Shown: positions 9,040 through 17,786 of the stretch, piece by piece
How the letters are laid out: every line of letters begins with the position of its first letter
How positions within the stretch are numbered: position 1 is the stretch's first letter
Assembly (NCBI GenBank): GCA_026391075.1
Contig: JAPLES010000009.1
Coordinates: 96,828-160,827 of the forward strand
Source: Bacteroidota bacterium
Lineage (GTDB): Bacteria; Bacteroidota; Bacteroidia; Chitinophagales; LD1
Reading direction: 5' to 3'
Length of the DNA: 64,000 bases
Translations under genes and position numbers: made by a program
The notes under the pieces: generated by a model
What the model was told of the DNA's origin: nothing
What the model saw: the letters and a program-made list of their open reading frames with translations, nothing else
The model's database searches: none

Positions 9040-10275
9040 TTATTTCACCACAAGAATTTTCCATGTGGTAGAGTTTTCATTGGTGCGCATTTGCAATAAA
9101 TAAGTTCCCGCATTTAAATCGCGAATAGAAATTATCTGCTGATTGTTTGAAGCAAAATTATTCAGCGTTCGTACCGCTCTTCCATTTACATCGTACAACG
9201 AAGCAGAAATTTCATCTGCATTTTTTGCATTCACTGAAATAATCAAAATATCGTTTGCTGGATTCGGATAAGCCGAAAATGAAATTTCATCATTCAGTTT
9301 TGAAATTCCTGTAGTGTAATCGCTCACGGTTTCCGAAATAACATTGAAGCCGCTGTTAGGTCCAAGGTTGCCGGGTTGAACCGTTCCGTAATAAGTTGGT
9401 CCTAATACGTACGGATAAACCGGTTCATAATTATCATCAATAGTTACGAAGTAAGCATACGTGCCCGCAGGATATTCAGGTGTAACACAAAAGCGACCGT
9501 TATGAATATCCAAATCGCCAAGCCCCGGCACAAATTCAAAATTTTCAATGTAAGCACCCAATTGATATTGGCTCAACAGCGGTCCATAATGCAAAGCATC
9601 AAGCAAAGTTCCATCGGGAAGAATAGTTCTGTCAGTAATCGAACGCAGACGATAACTCGTACGCATACGTGTAATTGCACCTGTGCCATTGGTATCCTGA
9701 TATGCATAAGCGCCATAAATAGGATAACCATCAAAAGCAAAACCAATGATGGGCGAGTGAACGGTGTCGTTGTATTTATCGTAAAGACATTGCGGATTTA
9801 CGTGCGTGTGATATTCATGCAAACCATTCGGGTGCCCGAGGCAATTATCGAATGTGTTGTTCTCAAAGTAAAAAGCATTTTGAAACCACACCGATGAATC
9901 GAGATAGCTCTTCGCGTCTTTGGGATTATAAATAGAAACGCCATTCTTCCACAACGCAATGTGTCCGTAAGGACATTTAATTAATGGTCCATTGTTTTTT
10001 TGCGGATGCAAAGTTATTTTGAAAGTGAAATTCATACTGTCAGGAAACCACGGATTGTTAGGCCAATCATAACCAACAGGAATCCAATCGGGAATATCAG
10101 TCGTGTGCACATACACATTGTTCGAAGAATATTTCACCCATTGCACATTCGTTGGAATGGTGTCAAACCCGGTATGATTGGTTGTGTTTATTACCCACGA
10201 AGTAACTGCAGGAGATAATTGAGCAGTGACAAAAAATTGGCAAAAAATAAAACAGAGGGTTATAATTTTTTTCAT
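9040..10275 (-). CDS. YHYH-domain secreted protein with T9SS type A sorting domain
   Basis: A 411-residue exported protein with a signal peptide ending near FFVTAQ. The central YHYH domain is recognisable by GLHEYHTHVNPQCLYD, PIIGFAFDGYPIYGAY and the preceding ALWKNGVSIYNPKDAKSY. The family is widespread in marine and aquatic bacteria, often near metal or phosphorus genes, but its reaction is unknown; the HxxHTH cluster suggests metal binding (inference). The C-terminal 75 residues are a T9SS sorting domain (FSAYPNPANDILIISV, ASLYDVNGRAVR, LNAGTYLLQMRT). It is apparently a single-gene unit. Confidence 0.85.
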   Translation of the reverse strand: MKKIITLCFIFCQFFVTAQLSPAVTSWVINTTNHTGFDTIPTNVQWVKYSSNNVYVHTTDIPDWIPVGYDWPNNPWFPDSMNFTFKITLHPQKNNGPLIKCPYGHIALWKNGVSIYNPKDAKSYLDSSVWFQNAFYFENNTFDNCLGHPNGLHEYHTHVNPQCLYDKYNDTVHSPIIGFAFDGYPIYGAYAYQDTNGTGAITRMRTSYRLRSITDRTILPDGTLLDALHYGPLLSQYQLGAYIENFEFVPGLGDLDIHNGRFCVTPEYPAGTYAYFVTIDDNYEPVYPYVLGPTYYGTVQPGNLGPNSGFNVISETVSDYTTGISKLNDEISFSAYPNPANDILIISVNAKNADEISASLYDVNGRAVRTLNNFASNNQQIISIRDLNAGTYLLQMRTNENSTTWKILVVK

Positions 10276-10329
10276 GCAGAAATTTGAGGTGAAAGACTTC
10301 GGAAGTTTATGGAAGTTTAAAGCAACGAA

Positions 10330-11619
10330 TTACAAAGCATCTAAATGCCGGGCAAGAATGCTTGTTTGATTTCTGCGGCTGTAAACCTGATGCTTGTTAT
10401 CGCTGTATTTGAAAACCGTTCTTGTTTGCTCAAAATAACTCAACGTGGAAACCAATTGCTTTTGTGTTTCATCCGCATCGTTATAAGTAATCATTTTTTT
10501 CCTTCCTGTAGCGTTCAGAATTTCAGCCGCATTTCCATGAACGGGTCCAAACGAAATCATTTCTGTAGTTGAAGCGAGGTACTCAAACAATTTTCCCGTA
10601 AGAATTACTTCATTGTCTTTTACATCGGGAATTGCAAACAGCAACATACTCGCTTCCTGCATTAATTGAATTGCCTTTCGATGGTCAACAAAATCGAGAT
10701 AACTCACTATCGAATCCAATCCGTTTTCTGAAATGCTTTTTTTAACTGCATCATCAACTCTGCCTATGAATTCCAACCGGAGTGACGAGTGACGAGTGAC
10801 AAGTGACGAAACAGCCCGCCACAGATTTTCTAAATTTTGACTTGCCATTAAATTCCCTACATAGCGAATCGTGAATTTGTCTATTGTCTGTTGTCTATTG
10901 TCTATTGTCTGAAAGTCTTCCTCATCATAACCATTACTCACTACTTCAATTTTCTTCGCTCTACTTTCAAATTCCTTTTTCATGCCCGGGCTTATAACAG
11001 TAACCAAATCGGCTGTTTGAAGAACTTTTGTTTCGAGTGCTTTATCTTTTTGTTTGGTTGATTCAGTACGAGGCAAAAAGTTATTGTAGAAAATCCCTGT
11101 CCACGGGTCTCGGAAATCAGCGAGCCATTTTACATTGAATTTTTCTTTGAGTTGTAAACCGATTAAATGCGCGGAGTGTGGCGGACCAGTAGTAATAATC
11201 GCATCCACTTTTTCGTTCTTCAAAATTTCTTCTGCTTGTTTTACAGCATAACTCACCCAACCTTTGCGTGCATCGGGAATAAAAAAATTAGCGCGCACAT
11301 ATTCTGAAACGGTTTGAAAAAAAGACTTCTTGTTGTGTGAACCAACAGAAACCACCGGTAGCGATTTGCCTTTTTTTCCTCTCAGCAAATTGTAAAACTC
11401 AAAGGGCTCAAAAGTTTTTGTACGGTAAACGCGAAGCGATGGAGATATTTCTTTCACCAAACTTTCATCAAGGTAAGGATAGCTTCCGTTGTCAACTGTA
11501 ATGATGATTGGCTCCCAGCCAAACTCGGGAAGAAATTTTGAGAACTTGAGAAAACGCTGCACTGCCACACCACCCGCAGGAGGCCAGTAATAAGTGAAGA
11601 TGATTACTTTCTTACTCAC
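10330..11619 (-). CDS. Glycosyltransferase, GT4-like
   Basis: A 429-residue GT-B glycosyltransferase. The N-terminus KVIIFTYYWPPAGGVAVQRFLKF is typical of the WbuB/GT4-like group, followed by ADFRDPWTGIFY. The donor domain contains TIRYVGNLMASQNLENLWRAV and LFEYLASTTEMISFGPVHGNAAEIL. The ATG overlaps the stop codon of the upstream yfhO-like gene by four bases, so the pair is coupled; both may serve cell-surface glycan or lipid-linked sugar metabolism. Two short 7-bp tandem repeats lie in frame inside it (10781-10808 and 10879-10911); they add SSLVTRHSSL- and QTIDNRQQTIDK-like peptides without breaking the frame. Confidence 0.87.
   Translation of the reverse strand: MSKKVIIFTYYWPPAGGVAVQRFLKFSKFLPEFGWEPIIITVDNGSYPYLDESLVKEISPSLRVYRTKTFEPFEFYNLLRGKKGKSLPVVSVGSHNKKSFFQTVSEYVRANFFIPDARKGWVSYAVKQAEEILKNEKVDAIITTGPPHSAHLIGLQLKEKFNVKWLADFRDPWTGIFYNNFLPRTESTKQKDKALETKVLQTADLVTVISPGMKKEFESRAKKIEVVSNGYDEEDFQTIDNRQQTIDKFTIRYVGNLMASQNLENLWRAVSSLVTRHSSLRLEFIGRVDDAVKKSISENGLDSIVSYLDFVDHRKAIQLMQEASMLLFAIPDVKDNEVILTGKLFEYLASTTEMISFGPVHGNAAEILNATGRKKMITYNDADETQKQLVSTLSYFEQTRTVFKYSDNKHQVYSRRNQTSILARHLDAL
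10781..10808. repeat. 7-bp tandem repeat (AGTGACG), 4 units, intragenic
   Basis: Four heptamers (AGTGACG with one variant AGTGACA) lie inside the glycosyltransferase gene. On the coding minus strand they read VTRHSSL-like peptide. The run is in frame although 7 is not a multiple of three, because the total length fits and no stop arises. Confidence 0.9.
10879..10911. repeat. 7-bp tandem repeat (GTCTATT), 4-5 units, intragenic
   Basis: Units GTCTATT, GTCTGTT, GTCTATT, GTCTATT and a partial GTCTG lie in the same glycosyltransferase gene 70 bases from the AGTGACG array. They encode QTIDNRQQTIDK on the minus strand, between the two domains of the enzyme. Confidence 0.9.
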
Positions 11620-14114
11620 TTCTTTTTTGTTGGCTTGTGTGGTTGCTTTGTTTCTGTTTTTACTTCGGGCTTTGGCTCCGCTTCTATTTCCTGTAATTTT
11701 TTGCGACCAACAAAACCAAGTGTGCCAAACACAAATGCAAACAACAGGAACGAACCCGCATAAGCAATTTTGTTTCCTGCAACAATGCTCTTCGGTTCAA
11801 ACTTGAATTCAATTTTGTGAGACCCCGCAGGCACAACCATTCCACGTAAAACATAGTTGCAACGGAAATGAGCCACAGGATTTCCATCTAAGTAAGCATG
11901 CCATCCTTTGCCTTCGTTGTAATAAATTTCGGAGAACACTGCGAGTTGACTGTTTGTTGAATTGGAACTATAAGAAAGTTTATTTGGTGAATAGCTATCC
12001 TCCTTAATACTTGCGCTGCTGTCAACTGTCAACTGCCAACCGCCAACTGCTGCTTTGTATCTCTCATCAATCACAACCGTTTGTTTCGGATTGAAATTGT
12101 CAAGTGCTTTCATTTCTTCATCAGCATTCTTTGCCCATTTAATTTCCTGAACAAACCAAACATTGCCGCAAGAGTTTGGATTAGGTTGCGCCATTGGTTC
12201 TTTTGTTTGCTGATTTTGTCCGATGATATATTTCGTGTTCAACATGTTCAACACGTTGATATTATTTTTCGAAATCTGGTTCTCAATCAAATCCTGATAG
12301 CGAATCAATTTTGCTGCGTGATAACCGCCAACCGATTTGTGATAGTAAGAAGTCATAGCATCGTTGAACGGGTCGCGGGTGACGTTGAACACGCGATAAT
12401 TCGGGTCGGTATCTTTTCTGATTTCCATATCCGCTTGTGTCTCAATATGGCTACTCTCCGTTGCTTCTTTAAAATTATCGCTGTTTAAATATCGTTTGTC
12501 AACTAACCAACCATCGAGCAAAAACACGCCAACAAGCGCACCCAACAAAATCTGTTTCGATAATTTTTTCTGAATGTAAAACCAAATCAATCCGAACGTA
12601 GCGGCAATAAACACCAACGAACGAAACGCATCGGCACGCAACAAACTCGCTCTGTCTATTTTGATGGCATCAATCAACCAGCCATTTCCGTTATCGTAAT
12701 ATTGTTTGTCGGCTTCGGCAGAAAAACTAAAAAACATTCCACCAAGAAAGCCGAACAGAATCACTAAACCAGCAGTAATTCCTCCTGCTATTTTTAATTT
12801 CTTAAGCAATTCATCATTCGAATTTTTTCCAGTCAATATTTCGTTCAATCCAAGAATTGCAATGAGCGGCACTGCTAATTCAGCAATCACCAAAGCCATA
12901 GATGGATTTCGGAATTTGTTGAAGAAGGGAAGAAGATTAAACATCCATTTAAAGAATGGTGTGTTGTGTCCAAACGCCAACAACATGGAAAATATAGTAA
13001 GCCCAAGCAACACCCATTTCAAATTGTTGCGCACAATGAACATGGAAAACACAAACAGAAAAATAATTGCCGCACCAAAATAAACAGGACCCGAAGTAAA
13101 CGGCTGACCTCCCCAATACAATGGCATTTGTTTCAAATATTGCTGCGCAGTATTTTCAGCAACACCTTTGCTCATCATTGCCTGATAGGTTTCTGAACTC
13201 TCACTTAAACTTCCACCGCTTGCACCACCTTTAATGTTTGGAATAAGCAGTGAAAGAATTTCTCCATCACCCAATCCATAACTCCACCGCGAAGCGTAAT
13301 CAAAATCTAAACCGCCATCGGTCGTTGCTTTTTTCTGCGTAAGTTCCGAAGCACCACCGCGAATAGTTTCTTTCGCATATTCTTCGGTGCCCCAAATGTT
13401 AGCGATATTCGGCAGCAGTGCCAACACAGCGGCTACAATCAGTAAGCCTGTGGCTTTCGCAAAATGAACCAATCGTTTTTCAAGAATACTTGTAACCAGA
13501 TAATATCCGCCAACAGCAACTACTATTAGAATGAGATAGTAGGCTACTTGAAAGTGATTGGCATTAATTGCCAACGAAAGAAAAAAGGCGGTGATAGCCG
13601 CGCCCACTAAAATATTTTTTCGGTAAGCAAGAATTACTCCACCCAACACAGGCGCCATCAACGCCATTGCCTGCACTTTCGTATTGTGCCCCGCTTCAAT
13701 AGAAATGAGAATGAAACTCGAAAGCCCATACGCCACCGCGCCCGCTAAACTAAGCCACGGGTCAACTTCCAAACACAAAAGCAAAATGTAAAAACCCAGA
13801 AACATCATAAACAACAACACGGTGGCATCAGGAAAAATAACCTGCAACGCACGCACCACCTTGTCAACAAAATTGCCGGGATACAACAACGAAATTTGCA
13901 CCGCGGGCATTCCGCCAAACAAACGATTCGTCCACAACGCAGGCTCTTCGGGATGCGCTTTGTTCCAGTCAACAATTTCTTTGCTCATTCCTTCCCACTG
14001 GGTAACATCGCCCTGACTGAGAGTTTTGCCCTGATAAGCGGGAATGAAATAAACAATGGTAAGCAGCGCAAACGTGAGCACTGCTACAAGGTGAGGCAAA
14101 ATTCTTTTTTGCAT
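11616..14114 (-). CDS. YfhO-family membrane protein
   Basis: An 832-residue polytopic inner-membrane protein of the YfhO family (GT-C-like fold). The N-terminal half has about ten to twelve helices, beginning LVAVLTFALLTIVYFIPAY, with the early-loop motif LFGGMPAVQISLLYPGNF. A large extracytoplasmic domain follows (YRVFNVTRDPFNDAMTSYYHKSVGGYHAAKL, near residues 580-610), and a final helix and Lys-rich tail close it. YfhO is implicated in glycosylation of lipoteichoic acid in Bacillus; in Bacteroidota its substrate is not established. It is coupled to the downstream glycosyltransferase. A 7-bp repeat sits in the C-terminal domain at 12021-12048. Confidence 0.88.
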   Translation of the reverse strand: MQKRILPHLVAVLTFALLTIVYFIPAYQGKTLSQGDVTQWEGMSKEIVDWNKAHPEEPALWTNRLFGGMPAVQISLLYPGNFVDKVVRALQVIFPDATVLLFMMFLGFYILLLCLEVDPWLSLAGAVAYGLSSFILISIEAGHNTKVQAMALMAPVLGGVILAYRKNILVGAAITAFFLSLAINANHFQVAYYLILIVVAVGGYYLVTSILEKRLVHFAKATGLLIVAAVLALLPNIANIWGTEEYAKETIRGGASELTQKKATTDGGLDFDYASRWSYGLGDGEILSLLIPNIKGGASGGSLSESSETYQAMMSKGVAENTAQQYLKQMPLYWGGQPFTSGPVYFGAAIIFLFVFSMFIVRNNLKWVLLGLTIFSMLLAFGHNTPFFKWMFNLLPFFNKFRNPSMALVIAELAVPLIAILGLNEILTGKNSNDELLKKLKIAGGITAGLVILFGFLGGMFFSFSAEADKQYYDNGNGWLIDAIKIDRASLLRADAFRSLVFIAATFGLIWFYIQKKLSKQILLGALVGVFLLDGWLVDKRYLNSDNFKEATESSHIETQADMEIRKDTDPNYRVFNVTRDPFNDAMTSYYHKSVGGYHAAKLIRYQDLIENQISKNNINVLNMLNTKYIIGQNQQTKEPMAQPNPNSCGNVWFVQEIKWAKNADEEMKALDNFNPKQTVVIDERYKAAVGGWQLTVDSSASIKEDSYSPNKLSYSSNSTNSQLAVFSEIYYNEGKGWHAYLDGNPVAHFRCNYVLRGMVVPAGSHKIEFKFEPKSIVAGNKIAYAGSFLLFAFVFGTLGFVGRKKLQEIEAEPKPEVKTETKQPHKPTKKK
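12021..12048. repeat. 7-bp tandem repeat (GTCAACT), 4 units, intragenic
   Basis: Units GTCAACT (twice), GCCAACC and GCCAACT lie in the C-terminal soluble domain of the yfhO-like gene. They encode GGWQLTVDS on the minus strand, just after AAV. Confidence 0.88.
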
Positions 14115-14132
14115 GAAGTAGTTTTGAGTGGC

Positions 14133-14164
14133 GTGAAAATATGAAAATGTGTTGATGTGCCGAG
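14133..14164. repeat. 8-bp periodic repeat in intergenic DNA
   Basis: Four degenerate octamers (GTGAAAAT, ATGAAAAT, GTGTTGAT, GTGCCGAG) fill the 71-base gap between the yfhO-like start and the sialidase-like pseudogene. The period is clear in the first two units and weaker after. Confidence 0.55.
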
Positions 14165-14185
14165 AGAGGATATGCTACTGAAATA

Positions 14186-15321
14186 TCATTTCTCGAACTT
14201 CAACTTCGTCCAATAGATATACGTTTTGCCGAGCTGTCCGCGTATCCAATTCTTTTTCTTCTTGTGAATATTACTCGAGTAATTCATCAGCACATAATTA
14301 TCGTTATCTAGTTGAACAATTCCGGGGAAAGAATTATCGCCTGTGCTTGGAAAATCTGTCACCAACGTTAAACTCAAATCATCTTTGTTCAACTTAAACA
14401 ATGAAGTCACTTTTCGCGTAATGGAATATTGAATCAGATTGCGCGCGCGTCCTTGCGTTTCGCTTTTGCGGTGTTTTACTTTGTCAATCTCTCCATCCAA
14501 ATTTCTTCGCGATACCAAATAGATATTATCGTTATGGGCAAATAGCAAAGCGCTATCGTATTTGGTTTTGACACGAATTTTTTCCAGTCGTAAATGCAGG
14601 CCTTATCGGCTTTGCAAACCAGCGCGCCAGTTCCTTCCAAGCGAACAGTCGAATAAAGATTTCCGGTGCTATCGAAAATAAACTCGCCTTCTTCTGCAGA
14701 AAATGTATTCACCTGCGGCTCTTTTGAAATCGGATGCCAGTCAACTGCATTAGTGCTTTGAAACAAACGCAGGTTACTGGTCTTGTGATGATTTTGATAA
14801 AGTCCTTTGCCGTAATAGGCAGAAAGATAAAGCGTGTCTTTTCGTTCACGAATCCGCCATGGCACAAAACCATCGAGGTGAGCAGATGAAAGCGAAGTCC
14901 ATTTTCTGTTGCCAATAGTTCGCGTTTGTAAAATTTCGCGCGGGTCAAATTTGAACATGCTCTTGCTGCCGGTGAAACAATATAGATTGAGCGTGTCGTG
15001 ATAGACCGCAAACTTAGGTTCCCGCAAATCGCAATGAAGATTTATCTCTGTTTCAAAATTCCAGTTTTCTAAATCGGTAGAGCTAACCACATACATCACC
15101 GCTTTCCCCGATGGAAAATGGGTAGGCGCTGTGCGAAACGCCAGATAGAATTTGTCTTTGAAAGTCGCAAAATCCAGATTGTTATTGCTTGCCTGAATTT
15201 TGCACTGGGCAGGAAGTTTGCCTGATGTAGTCAAGTTTTTCCATTCATCATATTTTACTGTTTGTGAGAACGAGTTTGAAATTTGGATGCAGAGAAGAAG
15301 GAGGATTAATTTTTGTAGCAC
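14186..15321 (-). pseudogene. Sialidase-like beta-propeller protein, one frameshift
   Basis: Two overlapping frames make one protein. The first (15321 down to about 14580) has a signal peptide (MLQKLILLLLCIQISNSFSQ) and reads as a five-bladed-propeller, glycosidase-like secreted protein: VVSSTDLENWNFET, GFVPWRIRERKDTLYLSAYYG, SAEEGEFIFDSTGNLYSTVR. At DWKK, in a run of six A on the coding strand near 14578-14584, the sense switches to the next frame: IRVKTKYDSALLFAHNDNIYLVSRR to a stop at 14186. One more A in the run restores a protein of about 377 residues. The catalytic role is not demonstrable. As at 1170, the apparent lesion is a missing A in an A-run. Confidence 0.7.
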
Positions 15322-15392
15322 AATTGGTTTTTGTTTTTAAAAAGCGCTTAAAAGTAAAAAGCGGTCAACCATTTTTGTCCTTCGCCAAGCGT

Positions 15393-15422
15393 TTTGTCCC
15401 TTGTTCTGAATAATTACTTTTG
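15393..15422 (+). promoter_or_regulatory. Bacteroidota-type promoter for manC
   Basis: TTTG at 15393-15396, an 18-base spacer, then TACTTTTG at 15415-15422, matching -33 TTTG and -7 TAnnTTTG. Start of transcription would be near 15429, 26 bases before the manC ATG. Confidence 0.65.
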
Positions 15423-15454
15423 CGCTCCTTTTTAAAAGCACACTTCATTCAGTA

Positions 15455-16534
15455 ATGAGCCATACTTATGTTGCTATCATGGCGGGAGGAATCGGAAGCC
15501 GGTTCTGGCCGCAAAGCAGAACAGCCAAACCCAAGCAGTTTCTCGATATTCTGAATACAGGTAAAACCCTTATTCAGTTGACTTACGAGCGTTATCTAAA
15601 ACTCGTTCCCCAGGAGAATATTTACGTGGTTATTAACGATGACTACGAAACGCTGACGAAGGAGCAATTGCCCGGCTTAAACGATGCGCAAATTTTGAAA
15701 GAACCGATGCGCAGAAATACAGCTCCGTGTATTACATACGCCTGCGATAAAATTTATGCGCGCGACAAAGATGCTACCATAATTATTGCTGCCAGCGATC
15801 ATTTGATTTTAGAAGAAGCGAAATTTCAAGAGGTGATTAAGCAGTGTATTGAGTTTGTAAGCAACAATACTTACCTCGTTACCATCGGTATTAAACCAAC
15901 CAAGCCCGCCACCGGTTACGGGTACATTCAGTTTGAAGATGAAAATGGTGAAGACAATTTTTACAAGGTGAAAACCTTTACCGAAAAGCCGAGCACCGAA
16001 ATCGCAAAAACTTTTTTGAAGAGCGGAGATTTTTTATGGAACAGCGGCATGTTTGTTTGGAAAGCAAAAACTTTGCTTCGTGCAGTGGTAAAATATTTAC
16101 CTGAAGTAGCGGAAGCTTTTCGGGAAGGCAATAAACATTACGACACACCAACTGAAAAGAAATTTATTCAGGAAGCCTATTCGCAATGCACTAACATTTC
16201 GATTGATTACGGAGTGATGGAAAAAGCGGAAAACGTTTACACCCTTCCTGCTGAATTTGGCTGGAGTGATATCGGCTCATGGGATTCGTTGTATGAAATT
16301 TATGAGCACGATTATTTAGGCAATGCTGTATCGGGAAAGAAGGTGAAGATCTATGATGCCTCTCATAATATGGTGATGGTGCCGAATGATAAATTGGTAG
16401 TGTTGCAAGGTTTAGATGGCTATTGCGTGATTGACACAGGTGATGTGCTGCTCATTTGTCAAAGAGAAAAAGAACAGGAAATAAAACAGATAACCGTTGA
16501 CTTGAAAGTGGCGAACCTCGATAAATACCTTTAA
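15455..16534 (+). CDS. manC: Mannose-1-phosphate guanylyltransferase
   Basis: A 359-residue enzyme making GDP-mannose from mannose-1-phosphate and GTP, feeding EPS and glycan synthesis. The nucleotidyltransferase signature is at the N-terminus (AIMAGGIGSRFWPQSRTAKPKQFL, about 7-31), followed by EPMRRNTAPCITYACDKI, FTEKPSTEIAKTFL (the EKP motif), WNSGMFVWKA and GWSDIGSWDSLYE. The C-terminal part is the short left-handed helix only; the fused phosphomannose isomerase domain of enterobacterial ManC is absent, which is normal for this length. It is apparently transcribed alone or with the aminotransferase that follows. Confidence 0.93.
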   Translation: MSHTYVAIMAGGIGSRFWPQSRTAKPKQFLDILNTGKTLIQLTYERYLKLVPQENIYVVINDDYETLTKEQLPGLNDAQILKEPMRRNTAPCITYACDKIYARDKDATIIIAASDHLILEEAKFQEVIKQCIEFVSNNTYLVTIGIKPTKPATGYGYIQFEDENGEDNFYKVKTFTEKPSTEIAKTFLKSGDFLWNSGMFVWKAKTLLRAVVKYLPEVAEAFREGNKHYDTPTEKKFIQEAYSQCTNISIDYGVMEKAENVYTLPAEFGWSDIGSWDSLYEIYEHDYLGNAVSGKKVKIYDASHNMVMVPNDKLVVLQGLDGYCVIDTGDVLLICQREKEQEIKQITVDLKVANLDKYL

Positions 16535-16539
16535 TGAGT

Positions 16540-16610
16540 AAATTCGGAAATTCGAAAATGTGTAAATGAGTTTTGCCTTTTCATTCTCGAATTTTCAAAT
16601 TCCCGAATTC
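16540..16610. repeat. Inverted repeat, two 29-base arms
   Basis: Left arm 16540-16568 and right arm 16582-16610 are reverse complements at 22 of 29 positions, with a 13-base loop. Each arm is built of AAATTCG-like units of 7-8 bases. The element fills the gap between manC and the aminotransferase and supplies an in-frame upstream ATG (16566) that is probably not the true start. Confidence 0.75.
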
Positions 16611-16613
16611 CCT

Positions 16614-17768
16614 ATGAACTTTCCTTCCTCGATAAATTCTAAATTACCTAATGTAGGCACCACCATTTTTACGGTGATGAGTGCGCTGGCGAAGGAGCAT
16701 AACGCCATTAATCTATCGCAGGGCTTTCCTGATTTTAACCCACATCCGGTTTTAATTGAAGAAGTTGAAAAAGCTATGCGCAGCAATTTTAATCAGTATG
16801 CACCTATGGCGGGTTACCTTCCCTTGCGTGAACGGATAGCCGAAAAAGCAGAAACACTTTATGGTGCAAAGGTGGAAGCCGATTCCGAAATTACGATTAC
16901 TGCCGGAGGAACACAGGCAATTTTCACGGCTATCCTTTCTGTAATACGCGAGGATGATGAAGTAATTTTGTTTGCTCCTGCTTATGATTCTTATGCGCCC
17001 GCAGTTGAACTTGCAGGCGGCAAAGCAATCTTCTACGACCTTGATGCACCCGATTATAAAGTGGATTGGCAGAAAGTAAAGCGATTGATAAATCAGCGCA
17101 CGCGTATGATTATTATCAATACGCCTCACAATCCGTCAGGAACAATTTTGCGTGAAGCGGATATGAAAGAGTTGGAGAAACTGGTGCAGCGCAGCGACAT
17201 TGTTTTACTCAGCGATGAAGTGTACGAACACATTGTGTTCGACAAATTGCAACACGAAAGCGTATTACGCTATCCGAAATTGGCAGAGCGTTCATTTGTG
17301 GTTTCTTCCTTCGGAAAAACATTTCATACTACGGGTTGGAAAGTGGGTTATTGCATAGCCCCTAAAAACCTGATGGCAGAGTTCAGAAAGGTTCATCAGT
17401 TCAATGTGTTCAGTGTAAACTCTGTTGCACAAATTGCTTTTGCTGAAATACTGAAACGAAAAGAACTTTACTTAGAACTCAATAGTTTCTATCAGGGCAA
17501 AAGAGATTTCTTTCAACGCGCTATTCAATCATCAAGGTTCAACTTGCTGAAATGCGAAGGCACTTATTTTCAATTGGCAAGTTACAGCCGCATAAGCGAT
17601 GAGCGCGATATTGAGTTTGTGCGCAGAATGACAAAGGATATGGGCGTTGCCGCTATTCCCGTTTCGGTTTTCCACCGCAGCCTTAGTGATAACAGCATTA
17701 TCCGTTTCTGCTTTGCCAAAGAAGAAGAAACGTTGAAACGTGCAGCTGAATTGCTCGCCAAGATTTAA
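16614..17768 (+). CDS. PLP-dependent aminotransferase, glutamine/methionine transaminase type
   Basis: A class I/II aminotransferase (YbdL/glutamine transaminase K group). Seen: INLSQGFPDFNPHP, ITAGGTQAIFTAIL, IINTPHNPSGTIL, LSDEVYEHIVFD and the PLP-lysine motif SSFGKTFHTTGWKVGY. The frame extends to an ATG at 16566, but those 16 residues (MSFAFSFSNFQIPEFP) come from the inverted repeat, so I choose ATG 16614, giving MNFPSSINSKLPNVG, the usual family start. Nineteen bases downstream lies an omega-amidase-like nitrilase, the known partner: the transaminase uses glutamine to re-aminate ketomethiobutyrate and the amidase hydrolyses the resulting alpha-ketoglutaramate. Confidence 0.9.
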   Translation: MNFPSSINSKLPNVGTTIFTVMSALAKEHNAINLSQGFPDFNPHPVLIEEVEKAMRSNFNQYAPMAGYLPLRERIAEKAETLYGAKVEADSEITITAGGTQAIFTAILSVIREDDEVILFAPAYDSYAPAVELAGGKAIFYDLDAPDYKVDWQKVKRLINQRTRMIIINTPHNPSGTILREADMKELEKLVQRSDIVLLSDEVYEHIVFDKLQHESVLRYPKLAERSFVVSSFGKTFHTTGWKVGYCIAPKNLMAEFRKVHQFNVFSVNSVAQIAFAEILKRKELYLELNSFYQGKRDFFQRAIQSSRFNLLKCEGTYFQLASYSRISDERDIEFVRRMTKDMGVAAIPVSVFHRSLSDNSIIRFCFAKEEETLKRAAELLAKI

Positions 17769-17786
17769 TTCTTCAACTTCGCTGCG

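Noticed and set aside
16566-16613. Extended N-terminus of the aminotransferase
   Set aside because: The 16 extra residues come from an inverted repeat and do not resemble the family start; ATG 16614 fits.
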